DNA of 21,214 nucleotides from an uncultured Eubacteriales bacterium (lineage in GTDB: Bacteria > Bacillota > Clostridia > Oscillospirales > Oscillospiraceae). The position numbers were made by a program, and so were the translations under genes. Positions 7,439 through 14,015 of this stretch are shown here, in pieces. Within the stretch, counting starts at the first letter, position 1. Every line of letters begins with the position of its first letter. The notes beneath the pieces are model-generated. The model ran no database searches, had not been told where the DNA came from, and worked only from the letters and a program-made list of their open reading frames with translations. The stretch spans positions 1 to 21,214 of the forward strand of contig UQGU01000042.1 of NCBI GenBank assembly GCA_900540635.1, read 5' to 3'.

Positions 7439-8821
7439 TCAATCGCCAAGAGTCTGGATCCAGCTGCCCTTTTTCAGCATGGCAAAACCCAGGACGCACT
7501 TCAATGCCTCCGGCAGCTGGCACAATGCAAACAGCGGCAGAATGGAAAGCGATGTGAAGCGGCTCAGGGAGAACGCCAGTGTTACGCTGCACACCCACAT
7601 AAACACGCTGTCAAACAAGAATGTGATAAAGGTCTTTCCGCCGGAACGCAGGGTAAAGTAGGTAGCGTTGGCAAAGGACTGGAAGGGCATCACCATGGCG
7701 CTGATGAGAATCAGGTTCTGCGCCAGATGCCGCACTGCCTCCGTGGTATTGTAAATCGCCGGGAACAGGCCGGACCCAAGGGCCATGAGCAGCCCGAAGC
7801 AGAGGCCGGAGGTCACGGAGAAGGCAATGAGCTTCCGGTTGGTATCCCGGACCTTCTCCTCGCTGTGCCGCGCCCCCAGCATCTGGCCCATGAGAATGCC
7901 CACGCTGACACCCAGGGACTGATAGACCACACCGGCCAGATTCCCCAAGGTGGAAGAAATATTCATAGCGGGCACCACATCCAGGCCGCAGGTGGAATAG
8001 CACTGGTTCATGGTAACCACCCCCAGGGACCACAGCAGCTCATTGGCAAGCAGGGGCATCCCGGTGACGATGATGTTTTTCAACAGCGGCCTGGGGATCG
8101 CCATGGAGGCATAGGCCCCGCGAATGAAGGGGTGCTTTCCCCCATTGCGGTGGGTCCAACCGGCAACCAGCAGCAGCTCCACATACCGGGAGATCACCGT
8201 CGCCAGTGCCGCACCGCGGACGCCCATAGCAGTTGCTCCGAAATGCCCGAAAATGAACACATAGTTCAGCACCAGATTGACGGCCACCGCAGCCACACCT
8301 GCCGCCATGGGGACAAAGGTCTCGCCGCTTTCCTTCAGCGTACTGGCATAGGCATTGCAGACGGCAAAGGGCAGCAGGCCCCAGAGCATCACCGTCAGGT
8401 ACTCCCTGCCATAAATCAGGACGGATGCAGCATCCGCAGCGTCTCCCTCACCGGTGAGATAAAGCCCGATCAGGCTGTCCCCGCATAGGAAGAACAGCAC
8501 CCCCGCGCCCAGAGACAGGGCGGCGCAGATCAGAAATTTGAACCGGAAGGTATGCCGGACGCCCTCGGCATCTTCTCTGCCATGGAACTGGGCCGTAAAA
8601 ATTCCGGCACCGGAGCTGGCACCGAAAATGCACAGGTTGAATACAAAAATCAGCTGGTTCACAATGGAAACGCCGCTCATGGGCAGGGTCCCCACCTGTC
8701 CTACCATGATATTGTCCAGCAGGGATACAAAATTTGTAATGCCGTTCTGGATGATGATCGGCACGGCGATCTGGAACACGCGCTTGTAAAAGGCCCGATC
8801 GCCAATATATCTTTTCAGCAT
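7439..8821 (-). CDS. MATE-family efflux transporter
   Basis: A 460-aa integral membrane protein with about 12 hydrophobic segments in two similar halves, the usual size and form for MATE cation-coupled multidrug or metabolite exporters. The N-terminal half shows the family hallmark around IQNGITNFVSLLDNIMVGQV (PxxxxNxxxxxxnxiDnimvGqlG type), and the second half repeats it near LANELLWSLGVVTMNQCYS. The charged loop MLGARHSEEKVRDTNRK in the C-terminal half is also typical. ATG 8821 follows AAGGAGAT at 5-6 nt; the in-frame ATG at 8872 lies inside the preceding terminator hairpin. The gene lies 78 bp downstream of nagA, with nagA's terminator in between and no promoter I can recognise, so it may depend on read-through. 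The substrate is unknown. Confidence 0.9.
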   Translation of the reverse strand: MLKRYIGDRAFYKRVFQIAVPIIIQNGITNFVSLLDNIMVGQVGTLPMSGVSIVNQLIFVFNLCIFGASSGAGIFTAQFHGREDAEGVRHTFRFKFLICAALSLGAGVLFFLCGDSLIGLYLTGEGDAADAASVLIYGREYLTVMLWGLLPFAVCNAYASTLKESGETFVPMAAGVAAVAVNLVLNYVFIFGHFGATAMGVRGAALATVISRYVELLLVAGWTHRNGGKHPFIRGAYASMAIPRPLLKNIIVTGMPLLANELLWSLGVVTMNQCYSTCGLDVVPAMNISSTLGNLAGVVYQSLGVSVGILMGQMLGARHSEEKVRDTNRKLIAFSVTSGLCFGLLMALGSGLFPAIYNTTEAVRHLAQNLILISAMVMPFQSFANATYFTLRSGGKTFITFLFDSVFMWVCSVTLAFSLSRFTSLSILPLFALCQLPEALKCVLGFAMLKKGSWIQTLGD

Positions 8822-8843
8822 AAAATCTCCTTGAAATAGAGTG

Positions 8844-8884
8844 AAAAAGCCGCTGCGGCCGGGTCTCCCCATTCCCGCAGCGGC
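8844..8884 (-). terminator. Terminator of nagA, just before the MATE start
   Basis: On the minus strand GCCGCTGCGG (8884-8875) pairs with CCGCAGCGGC (8858-8849), followed by TTTTT (8848-8844). The T run ends 22 nt before the MATE start codon. Confidence 0.85.
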
Positions 8885-8899
8885 GAATATTTTTTGGCC

Positions 8900-10030
8900 T
8901 TACAGCTTCTCTCCGGCCAGATACACCTGCATGGCGGAGTAATCCGGAGCGCAGACCAGGAAGTCCGCAGCCTTGCCCTCTTCGATGGTGCCCACTTCCT
9001 TTTCCGCACCGATGGCGCAGGCGGGGTTATAGGTAGCGGCGCGGACAGCGTCTTCTTCCTTCACACCCCAGAAGATGACATTCGTCAGGCAGGTCCACAT
9101 ATTGGTGGCAGAGCAGGCAATGGTGCCGTCCGCCAGCTTGGCAACGCCGTCCCGCAGCCAGCAGTCCTGGCCGCCCAGCTGGAACTGGGTGCCCTCCGGC
9201 ATACCGGCGCAGCGGCCGGAGTCAGAAATCAGGCACATCCGCTCGCCGCCAAACATGGAGAAGGCCAGACGTACAGAGGCGGGGTGCACATGGTAGCCGT
9301 CGCAGATCAGCTCTGCCCGAACGCCCGGAGTCTCCACAGCGGCGGGAATCACGCCGGGAGCCCGGTGAGAAATGGCGGGCATGGCATTGTACAGGTGGGT
9401 CAAATGCCGGGCACCGGCATCGAACACCGCCCGGGCATGGTCATAGTCGGAATCCGTATGGGCAACGGAGACGGTGCAGAGCTTGGAGGCTTGCTCGGTG
9501 AATTCCTTTGCACCGGGGAGCTCAGGAGCCACGTCCACGATCTTCACCAGGCCGTCGCAGCCCTCCCACAGCTTCCGGAAGCCCTCAAAATCCGGGTCCT
9601 TCAAATAGTCCGGGTTCTGGGCGCCGCGCTTCTTATAGGAAAAGTAGGGTCCCTCCATCTGAATGCCCCGCAGGACGCTCAGGCCCTTAGGCTGTTCCTT
9701 TTTCAGCTGAACAGCCGTGGCAAAGGCCTTCTCCAACACATCATAGGGCAGGGTCATGGAGGCAGGTGCGAAGGAGGTCACGCCGTGCTGGGCATAGAAG
9801 GCTGCCATTTTTTTCAGGCCCTCATAGTCGCCGTCGGAAAAGTCCGCGCCGGAGTTGCCGTGGCTGTGAATTTCCACCAGGCCGGGGATCACCGTAGCGC
9901 CCTGGAGGTCTACCGCGTCAGAAGGGACATTCTCCGGAAGAACCGCGCCAAACTTTCCGTCCTTCACTTCGAAAGCGCCGGTACGGAACTGGAAATCCGG
10001 GCAAAAAATCCGTGCATTTTTGTAAAACAT
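8900..10030 (-). CDS. nagA: N-acetylglucosamine-6-phosphate deacetylase
   Basis: A 376-aa amidohydrolase-superfamily enzyme that removes acetate from GlcNAc-6-P to give GlcN-6-P in the cytoplasm. Landmarks are the metal pair in EIHSHG (His55, His57), the metal ligand Glu126 in QMEGPYFS, His191 in VAHTDSD, His212 in THLYNAM, DGYHVHP (244-250), and the catalytic Asp270 in LISDSGRCAG. The usual 'DAxxxxG' after that Asp is replaced by DSGRCAG, which other Clostridial NagA proteins also tolerate. The first ATG (10036) is only about 3 nt from AGAGGAG; ATG 10030 has better spacing and is chosen, but either is possible. It has its own promoter and terminator, and is 7 kb from the GH9-ROK-nagB operon it would complement for N-acetylated substrates. 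Confidence 0.9.
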   Translation of the reverse strand: MFYKNARIFCPDFQFRTGAFEVKDGKFGAVLPENVPSDAVDLQGATVIPGLVEIHSHGNSGADFSDGDYEGLKKMAAFYAQHGVTSFAPASMTLPYDVLEKAFATAVQLKKEQPKGLSVLRGIQMEGPYFSYKKRGAQNPDYLKDPDFEGFRKLWEGCDGLVKIVDVAPELPGAKEFTEQASKLCTVSVAHTDSDYDHARAVFDAGARHLTHLYNAMPAISHRAPGVIPAAVETPGVRAELICDGYHVHPASVRLAFSMFGGERMCLISDSGRCAGMPEGTQFQLGGQDCWLRDGVAKLADGTIACSATNMWTCLTNVIFWGVKEEDAVRAATYNPACAIGAEKEVGTIEEGKAADFLVCAPDYSAMQVYLAGEKL

Positions 10031-10071
10031 GAGCATTTACTCCTCTCTCAGCAATTCATTTTGATAAAACA

Positions 10072-10100
10072 ATAGTATCATGTTTGGCCCGGGAAAGCAA
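10072..10100 (-). promoter_or_regulatory. Promoter of nagA
   Basis: On the minus strand TTGCTT (10100-10095), a 17-bp spacer, and TACTAT (10077-10072), about 40 nt before the start codon. Confidence 0.65.
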
Positions 10101-10119
10101 TTCCATTTTCAATTCTTTT

Positions 10120-10677
10120 CTAACCATTTTCTCCTGTTCTCGCCAGCAGTGCGCCGCCGTTTTGGCGCAGCCAGTGCCGGCAGACCCGGTAGTCCGGCAG
10201 GACCTTTTCCACCTCCTGCCAGAAAGCGGCGGAATGGTCCATATGAAGCCTGTGGGCCAGCTCGTGAACCACAACGTAATCCAGCACCTCCCTGGGTGCC
10301 AGGGCCAGGAGGCAGTTAAAGTTCAGATTTCCTGCGCTGGAGCAGCTGCCCCAGCGGCTTTTCTGGCAGCGGACGGTCACCCGGCCATAGTTCACGCCCA
10401 TCTGGGGGGCAAACCTGCGCAGACTCTCATAAATCGGCTCTCGGGCCAATTCCTTCAGGGTTTCCAGCTGCTCTGCGCCGATGGCATGGAGCGCCCCCTG
10501 CTGCCGATCCCGGAGGACCTGGGCCCGATGCGTGGCAATCCAGTCCGCCTTCTCCTCCAGAAACCGGTCAATTTCCCGCCGGGGCATTCCAATGGGTGCA
10601 CGGATGTCCAGGCTGCCGTCCGGAGCGATCCGCAAAGACAAACGCTTCCGGCGGGAGTACGTGATCTTTCCGTCCAT
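10120..10677 (-). CDS. YgjP-like (DUF45/M48-type) zinc metallopeptidase
   Basis: A 185-aa cytoplasmic protein of the YgjP/DUF45 family. The N-terminal SRRKRLSLRI strand (8-17), the central QKSRWGSCSS signature (105-114), and the zinc site VVHELAHRLHMDHSAAFW are all present: His138, Glu139, His142 and the third ligand His148. Family members are annotated as metal-dependent hydrolases or M48-like peptidases; E. coli YgjP has been reported to act on UTP, so the substrate here is open. ATG 10677 overlaps the stop of the upstream amidohydrolase as TAATG, with only a weak ribosome site, so translation is probably coupled. A longer frame back to 10791 lies within the upstream gene and is rejected. 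Confidence 0.87.
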   Translation of the reverse strand: MDGKITYSRRKRLSLRIAPDGSLDIRAPIGMPRREIDRFLEEKADWIATHRAQVLRDRQQGALHAIGAEQLETLKELAREPIYESLRRFAPQMGVNYGRVTVRCQKSRWGSCSSAGNLNFNCLLALAPREVLDYVVVHELAHRLHMDHSAAFWQEVEKVLPDYRVCRHWLRQNGGALLARTGENG

Positions 10678-11525
10678 TAAAACCGCGCCTCCAGCGCTCT
10701 GGCGCCCCGGTCCAGCAGCGTTTCCCAGCCGGAGCCAAGGCACTCTTTCAAAAGTGCGTATTCCGTCAGACTCCCATGGGGCACGGCCCATGCCCCCGCA
10801 TCGGTACCCGGGGCAATGAGGCCCCCCATAGAGGCGTACAGTGCCACATTTTCCATGGCGCTTGCCAGGATTCTCTCCACATCCGGCTCCGAAAACCGGC
10901 CTTTCCCCCGCAGATTTCCAATGGCCGACAGGGTAGGCACCCAGATGACCCCATTGTCGGCACAGGCCTGCAAAGCATCCCTATTCAGGTAGGCCCCGTG
11001 CTCGACGGTGTCCACCCCCGCTTCCGCAGCCGTCCGGACGGTTTCGGCCCCATTGGCATGGGCCATAACGGACATTCCTCTGGCCTTGGCAGCGGAGATG
11101 AGCTGCCGAATCTCTCCGGGGTCCATACCCGGCTCCGACAGAACACCAAACCGGTCAAAGTCCATAATGCCGGAGATCATGATTTTCACAAAATCTGCCC
11201 CTGCGCTTCTCTGCTTTTCCACAAGGGCTGTGAATTCTTTCCGGTCCGCATATTTCTCCCCGATAAAGGCCCCGTAATGTCCCGCCTTGCACAGCGGCGC
11301 ACCGGGGGAAACATAGCGGATGCCGTACTCCGGGGCAATGCGTTTGGCCAGCAGTCCCACGCCCCATCGGTCTCCGCCGTCCCGGAGATAGGAAAAACCC
11401 AGGCGGGCATAGGTTTCCAGGGTCTTCCGAACGAATGCTTCATCCGGCGCAGCCCTGTGCCGGGCAATGGCCTCCCGCCAGTTTTCGCCGTCCAGGACCA
11501 TATGAATATGACAGTCACACCGCAT
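10677..11525 (-). CDS. Short amidohydrolase-family protein
   Basis: A 282-aa metal-dependent hydrolase reminiscent of imidazolonepropionase-like amidohydrolases. Metal-site residues are visible in order: CDCHIHM (His6, His8), DFVKIMISG with a possible bridging Lys114, MAHANG (His156), VEHGAYL (His176) and APGTDAGAW (Asp242). Unlike most relatives of 380-450 aa, it starts directly at the HxH strand and stops soon after the last metal Asp. It therefore lacks the small beta-sandwich built from N- and C-terminal residues. This looks like a naturally minimal barrel rather than a broken gene, because all metal residues remain. ATG 11525 follows AAAGGAAAA. The preceding terminator hairpin ends 16 nt upstream and I see no clear promoter. 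The substrate is unknown. Confidence 0.8.
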   Translation of the reverse strand: MRCDCHIHMVLDGENWREAIARHRAAPDEAFVRKTLETYARLGFSYLRDGGDRWGVGLLAKRIAPEYGIRYVSPGAPLCKAGHYGAFIGEKYADRKEFTALVEKQRSAGADFVKIMISGIMDFDRFGVLSEPGMDPGEIRQLISAAKARGMSVMAHANGAETVRTAAEAGVDTVEHGAYLNRDALQACADNGVIWVPTLSAIGNLRGKGRFSEPDVERILASAMENVALYASMGGLIAPGTDAGAWAVPHGSLTEYALLKECLGSGWETLLDRGARALEARF

Positions 11526-11541
11526 ACTGATTTTCCTTTCG

Positions 11542-11573
11542 AAAAACCCCCTCCGGTTTTCCGGAGGGGGTTT
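11542..11573 (-). terminator. Terminator of the surface-protein gene
   Basis: On the minus strand AAACCCCCTCCGG (11573-11561), loop AAAA, CCGGAGGGGGTTT (11556-11544), followed by further T to 11542. The 13-bp perfect stem begins 23 nt past the stop codon and ends 16 nt before the amidohydrolase start. Confidence 0.9.
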
Positions 11574-11596
11574 GGTTCATTTCAAGGGGAAGGGGA

Positions 11597-13204
11597 TCAG
11601 ATAGCGCCCTTCTTCTTGTTGATAACAATCACTGCACCGAAGCCAACCACTGCTACGGCCAGGACTGCTGCTGCAACACCCAGCTTGGCGGAATCGCCGG
11701 TCTTGGGGTTGGAGGGGTCAGTGGTCTTGGTGGTGACACCGTTGACCATGACGTAGACATAACGAGCGTTCTGAGAATCCGTGCCGATCTGGAGCTTGGT
11801 GTTGGTAGTGGTATTGTTCACGTTGCGAACATACTGGCTCCACTCGGACTCATTGAACAGGTAGCTGACGGAGGACAGCTTCAGGGAGTTATTCTTGGTA
11901 GCGCTGCGGATGGTATCCAGCAGGGTGTCGCGGTAGATGACGCCGTCCTGCAGCTTGTGCGTGATATCAACCTGAGCGTACTTGGAGGTGCGGTTGCCGT
12001 TGACATAGATCTCCAGGTAAACCTTGCCGGTCTCGCCTGCGAAGTGAGGCACTGCATCCACATAGTCAGCAGTCCAGTCGTAGGTGGTAGTGGTGTAGAT
12101 TCTGGAGCCCCAAACGGTCCAGTATTCAACAGCCTTGCCGTTGACCTCGGTGGGCAGCTCGCCAATGGCCTTGCCGGAGTAAACAGTCAGGGTCTTGTAA
12201 ATCTTGCCCAGGGTGGAATCGGTGTAGAAGCGGATCTGACGGTCAGCAGCCTTCCACTGAATGGTAACCTTGGTATCAGTATCAAGAATCTTGCCGCTGT
12301 CGGTCTTGGTGTTGACGTTCACGAAACGGGTAGTGCCGTTGTTGGACTCAATCTTCAGGCTCTCGGGAGTACGGCCGTCCTGTGCAGCAGGATTGAAGGC
12401 AGCGTAGTCAGAATAGTACTTGCCAACCTCAACGGTCTGAGTAGTGGTGCTGTTGCCGCTGACCAGAGTAATGCTGACAGTCTTGGCGGTAGGTGTGGTG
12501 TTCTTCTTATCCGCCATGGCGATGGTAATGGTGGTGCCGTTGTGGTCGAAGGACTTGGTGTTGTAGTCTGCGTAAGTATAGGCCAGGTTCAGTGCATTCA
12601 GCACAGACTGAGGATCGCTGACATTCACAGTGGAGCCTTCCTTCACGACCAGGCTGACATTGGAGGCAACAGCCTTACCGTCAACAGTCACGGTAACAGT
12701 GTAAGTAGTAGAGGGCACCTCGTAGCCGCAGACAGTGCACTTGCCGTCAGCACCAAATTTGTGGGCCTCGGTCTTGGTGGGCTGGTCGCAGCCTTCATTG
12801 GCGCACTTCAAAGTGTGGCCGTTTGCATCGCCCACATTGCCGTCCCACTTGTAGTCGTGGACGTGAGCAGCTACAACTTCCTTCAGGGTGACGGTCAGCG
12901 TCTTCGCATCTGCATTGAAGAGGCCGCTAACAACGGAATACTTAGAAGTATCAACCGTAATGCTGGGGTTGCCATACAGGAAAGCGTTTGTCAGGTGGGT
13001 TACGTCCGTTGTATCAAAGCCCTGAGCCAACGTTGTGGTTGTCTCATAGCCTGCGACGGGATTGCCATTTTCCAGTACAGCGGAAACCTTGACTCCCTCC
13101 ACTTTCTCCGCCAGGGTCTCAGCGAACGCCGCGAAGGGCATTGCAGCGACCAGCATGACTGCTACCAGCAGCAGGCTGAGAAGCTTTTTGCTCAGTGTCT
13201 TCAT
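11597..13204 (-). CDS. Sortase-anchored cell-surface protein (NPKTG type)
   Basis: A 535-aa exported protein of unknown binding or adhesion role. Residues 1-28 form a classic signal peptide (MKTLSKK, a hydrophobic core, then AFA before the cut). The C-terminus has a sorting signal: NPKTGD (499-504), a hydrophobic segment (about 508-528) and a KKK tail. The mature part is Thr/Asn/Val-rich, suggesting several beta-sandwich repeats. Residues 114-160 hold a small Cys/His cluster, HVHDYKW, Cys134-x4-Cys139 and CTVC (156-159), a motif I know from other Firmicute surface proteins and probably a zinc or disulfide knuckle. ATG 13204 follows a perfect AGGAGG. It has a strong promoter, a structured leader of about 106 nt, and its own terminator, consistent with high, regulated expression. 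The sortase is not in this window. Confidence 0.88.
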   Translation of the reverse strand: MKTLSKKLLSLLLVAVMLVAAMPFAAFAETLAEKVEGVKVSAVLENGNPVAGYETTTTLAQGFDTTDVTHLTNAFLYGNPSITVDTSKYSVVSGLFNADAKTLTVTLKEVVAAHVHDYKWDGNVGDANGHTLKCANEGCDQPTKTEAHKFGADGKCTVCGYEVPSTTYTVTVTVDGKAVASNVSLVVKEGSTVNVSDPQSVLNALNLAYTYADYNTKSFDHNGTTITIAMADKKNTTPTAKTVSITLVSGNSTTTQTVEVGKYYSDYAAFNPAAQDGRTPESLKIESNNGTTRFVNVNTKTDSGKILDTDTKVTIQWKAADRQIRFYTDSTLGKIYKTLTVYSGKAIGELPTEVNGKAVEYWTVWGSRIYTTTTYDWTADYVDAVPHFAGETGKVYLEIYVNGNRTSKYAQVDITHKLQDGVIYRDTLLDTIRSATKNNSLKLSSVSYLFNESEWSQYVRNVNNTTTNTKLQIGTDSQNARYVYVMVNGVTTKTTDPSNPKTGDSAKLGVAAAVLAVAVVGFGAVIVINKKKGAI

Positions 13205-13249
13205 TTTGTTTTCCTCCTAAAAGAAATTATGGATTGGATCGCCGGTACA

Positions 13250-13304
13250 CACCAGCGGTTGGTGAAAGTCCCCAGCCGTATGGTGGTTGGCTCCGGGTGC
13301 TTTC
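13250..13304 (-). promoter_or_regulatory. Structured 5' leader of the surface-protein mRNA
   Basis: Within the leader of about 106 nt, two hairpins follow one another in the minus-strand RNA. In the first (13304-13264), GAAAG, CCC and AGCC pair with GGCT, GGG and CTTTC across small internal loops. The second (13264-13250) is CACCA-ACCGC-TGGTG. I do not recognise a known riboswitch consensus. It could set mRNA stability or regulation. Confidence 0.4.
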
Positions 13305-13316
13305 GTTTGTAGCTGT

Positions 13317-13345
13317 ATTATATACCGGAATTCCCGATTCGTCAA
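13317..13345 (-). promoter_or_regulatory. Strong promoter of the surface-protein gene
   Basis: On the minus strand TTGACG (13345-13340), a 17-bp spacer, and a perfect TATAAT (13322-13317). AT-rich repeats lie immediately upstream. Confidence 0.85.
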
Positions 13346-13351
13346 GAGGGA

Positions 13352-13381
13352 AATTACAAAAAATTACAAAAATAATTACAA
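13352..13381 (-). repeat. Three direct TTGTAATT repeats next to the -35 box
   Basis: TTGTAATT occurs on the minus strand at 13381-13374, 13369-13362 and 13359-13352, spaced 12 and 10 bp, about one helical turn. They occupy roughly -41 to -72 relative to the surface-protein transcription start, a place for an UP element or an activator. Confidence 0.5.
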
Positions 13382-13487
13382 GCAAGTTACGGTCTCTGTT
13401 TTTTTCTGTTTCCATTGGCCGCAAACCCCGCTTTTTTCAAGGAAATGCAGCAAAACCGCGTAACTTTTCGCATCAGGCTGTCATTTT

Positions 13488-13508
13488 GGTTACAAAATGG
13501 TTGTAACC
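13488..13508. repeat. Perfect inverted repeat GGTTACAA-N5-TTGTAACC
   Basis: Eight-bp arms at 13488-13495 and 13501-13508 flank AATGG. The core TTGTAA matches the three direct repeats 110-140 bp away, nearer the surface-protein promoter, so all may bind one regulator. The stretch 13382-13487 between them contains no gene that I can support. Confidence 0.5.
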
Positions 13509-13515
13509 GCTTTGC

Positions 13516-13728
13516 GTAAAAAAAGCCTCCCCTGAAAGGGGAGGTGGCCCGGAGGGCCGGAGGGGTTCTGGCACGGCTATTGCCCAGCATTACAACAGGC
13601 AAATTACTAAATTTTGAATTTATATGGACTGATATTCCGCTTCCAGCAGGCGCTTTTCAGGTGAAAAGCCAGAACCCCTCAGTCTCGGCTAACGCCGAGC
13701 CAGCTCCCCTTTCAGGGGAGCCTTACTC
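13516..13728. mobile_element. MITE-like palindromic element
   Basis: About 213 bp with imperfect terminal inverted repeats of about 50 bp. The left arm (13516-13575) reads TCCCC-TGAAA-GGGGAG, TGGC, a GC-rich palindrome, then GGGGTTCTGGC. The right arm (about 13670-13728) carries the same blocks in reverse complement (GCCAGAACCCC, then AGCTCCCC-TTTCA-GGGGAG). Each arm holds its own hairpins. The centre (13576-13669) is AT-rich and non-coding. I know similar CTCCCCTTTCAGGGGAG elements as common intergenic repeats in gut Clostridia. No transposase is present, so it is non-autonomous or a relic. No target-site duplication is clear. Its right edge touches the stop codon of the next gene. Confidence 0.65.
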
Positions 13729-13929
13729 TCAATGCTTCCCAATCAGATGGTGCTTCTTCTTCTCTATCTTCTCAGGTTCTGCCTCAACAACTACCGTCTT
13801 TCTCGGGGACAGCAGCAGGCCCAGAGAAAGACCCGTCATAGCGCACAGGGCGCCGCCCAGGAACAGCTCCCGCTTGCGGACAATAAACACGCCATCCAGG
13901 CTATTCCAGAACTTTTTGATTTCTTCCAT
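13729..13929 (-). CDS. Small single-pass membrane protein, unknown function
   Basis: A 66-aa protein I do not recognise. It has an amphipathic N-terminus with FWNSLDGVF (residues 7-15), a basic VRKRE, one hydrophobic segment (about 23-41, ELFLGGALCAMTGLSLGLLL) ending in SPRK, and a charged Glu/Lys/His tail. A single transmembrane helix with a cytoplasmic charged tail is likely. Support for a real gene is strong: AAGGAGG before ATG 13929 and an excellent dedicated promoter at 13962-13990. Its stop codon abuts the MITE-like element at 13728, so insertion of that element could have altered the original 3' end. No terminator other than the hairpins of that element is seen. Confidence 0.7.
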   Translation of the reverse strand: MEEIKKFWNSLDGVFIVRKRELFLGGALCAMTGLSLGLLLSPRKTVVVEAEPEKIEKKKHHLIGKH

Positions 13930-13961
13930 AATTTGTGCCTCCTTATGTTGATCGTACATTC

Positions 13962-13990
13962 AGTATATCAGCGCACTTTTCAAAAGTCAA
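13962..13990 (-). promoter_or_regulatory. Promoter of the small membrane protein gene
   Basis: On the minus strand TTGACT (13990-13985), a 17-bp spacer, and TATACT (13967-13962). Confidence 0.75.
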
Positions 13991-14015
13991 CGAAGGTTGT
14001 GTAAACAAATTTTCC

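Noticed and set aside
8894..10075. Plus-strand open frame opposite nagA
   Set aside because: Shadow frame; the minus strand holds all NagA metal and catalytic motifs plus a promoter and terminator.
13205..13310. c-di-GMP or other known riboswitch in the surface-gene leader
   Set aside because: I could not find the conserved core of a known class; only local hairpins are supported.
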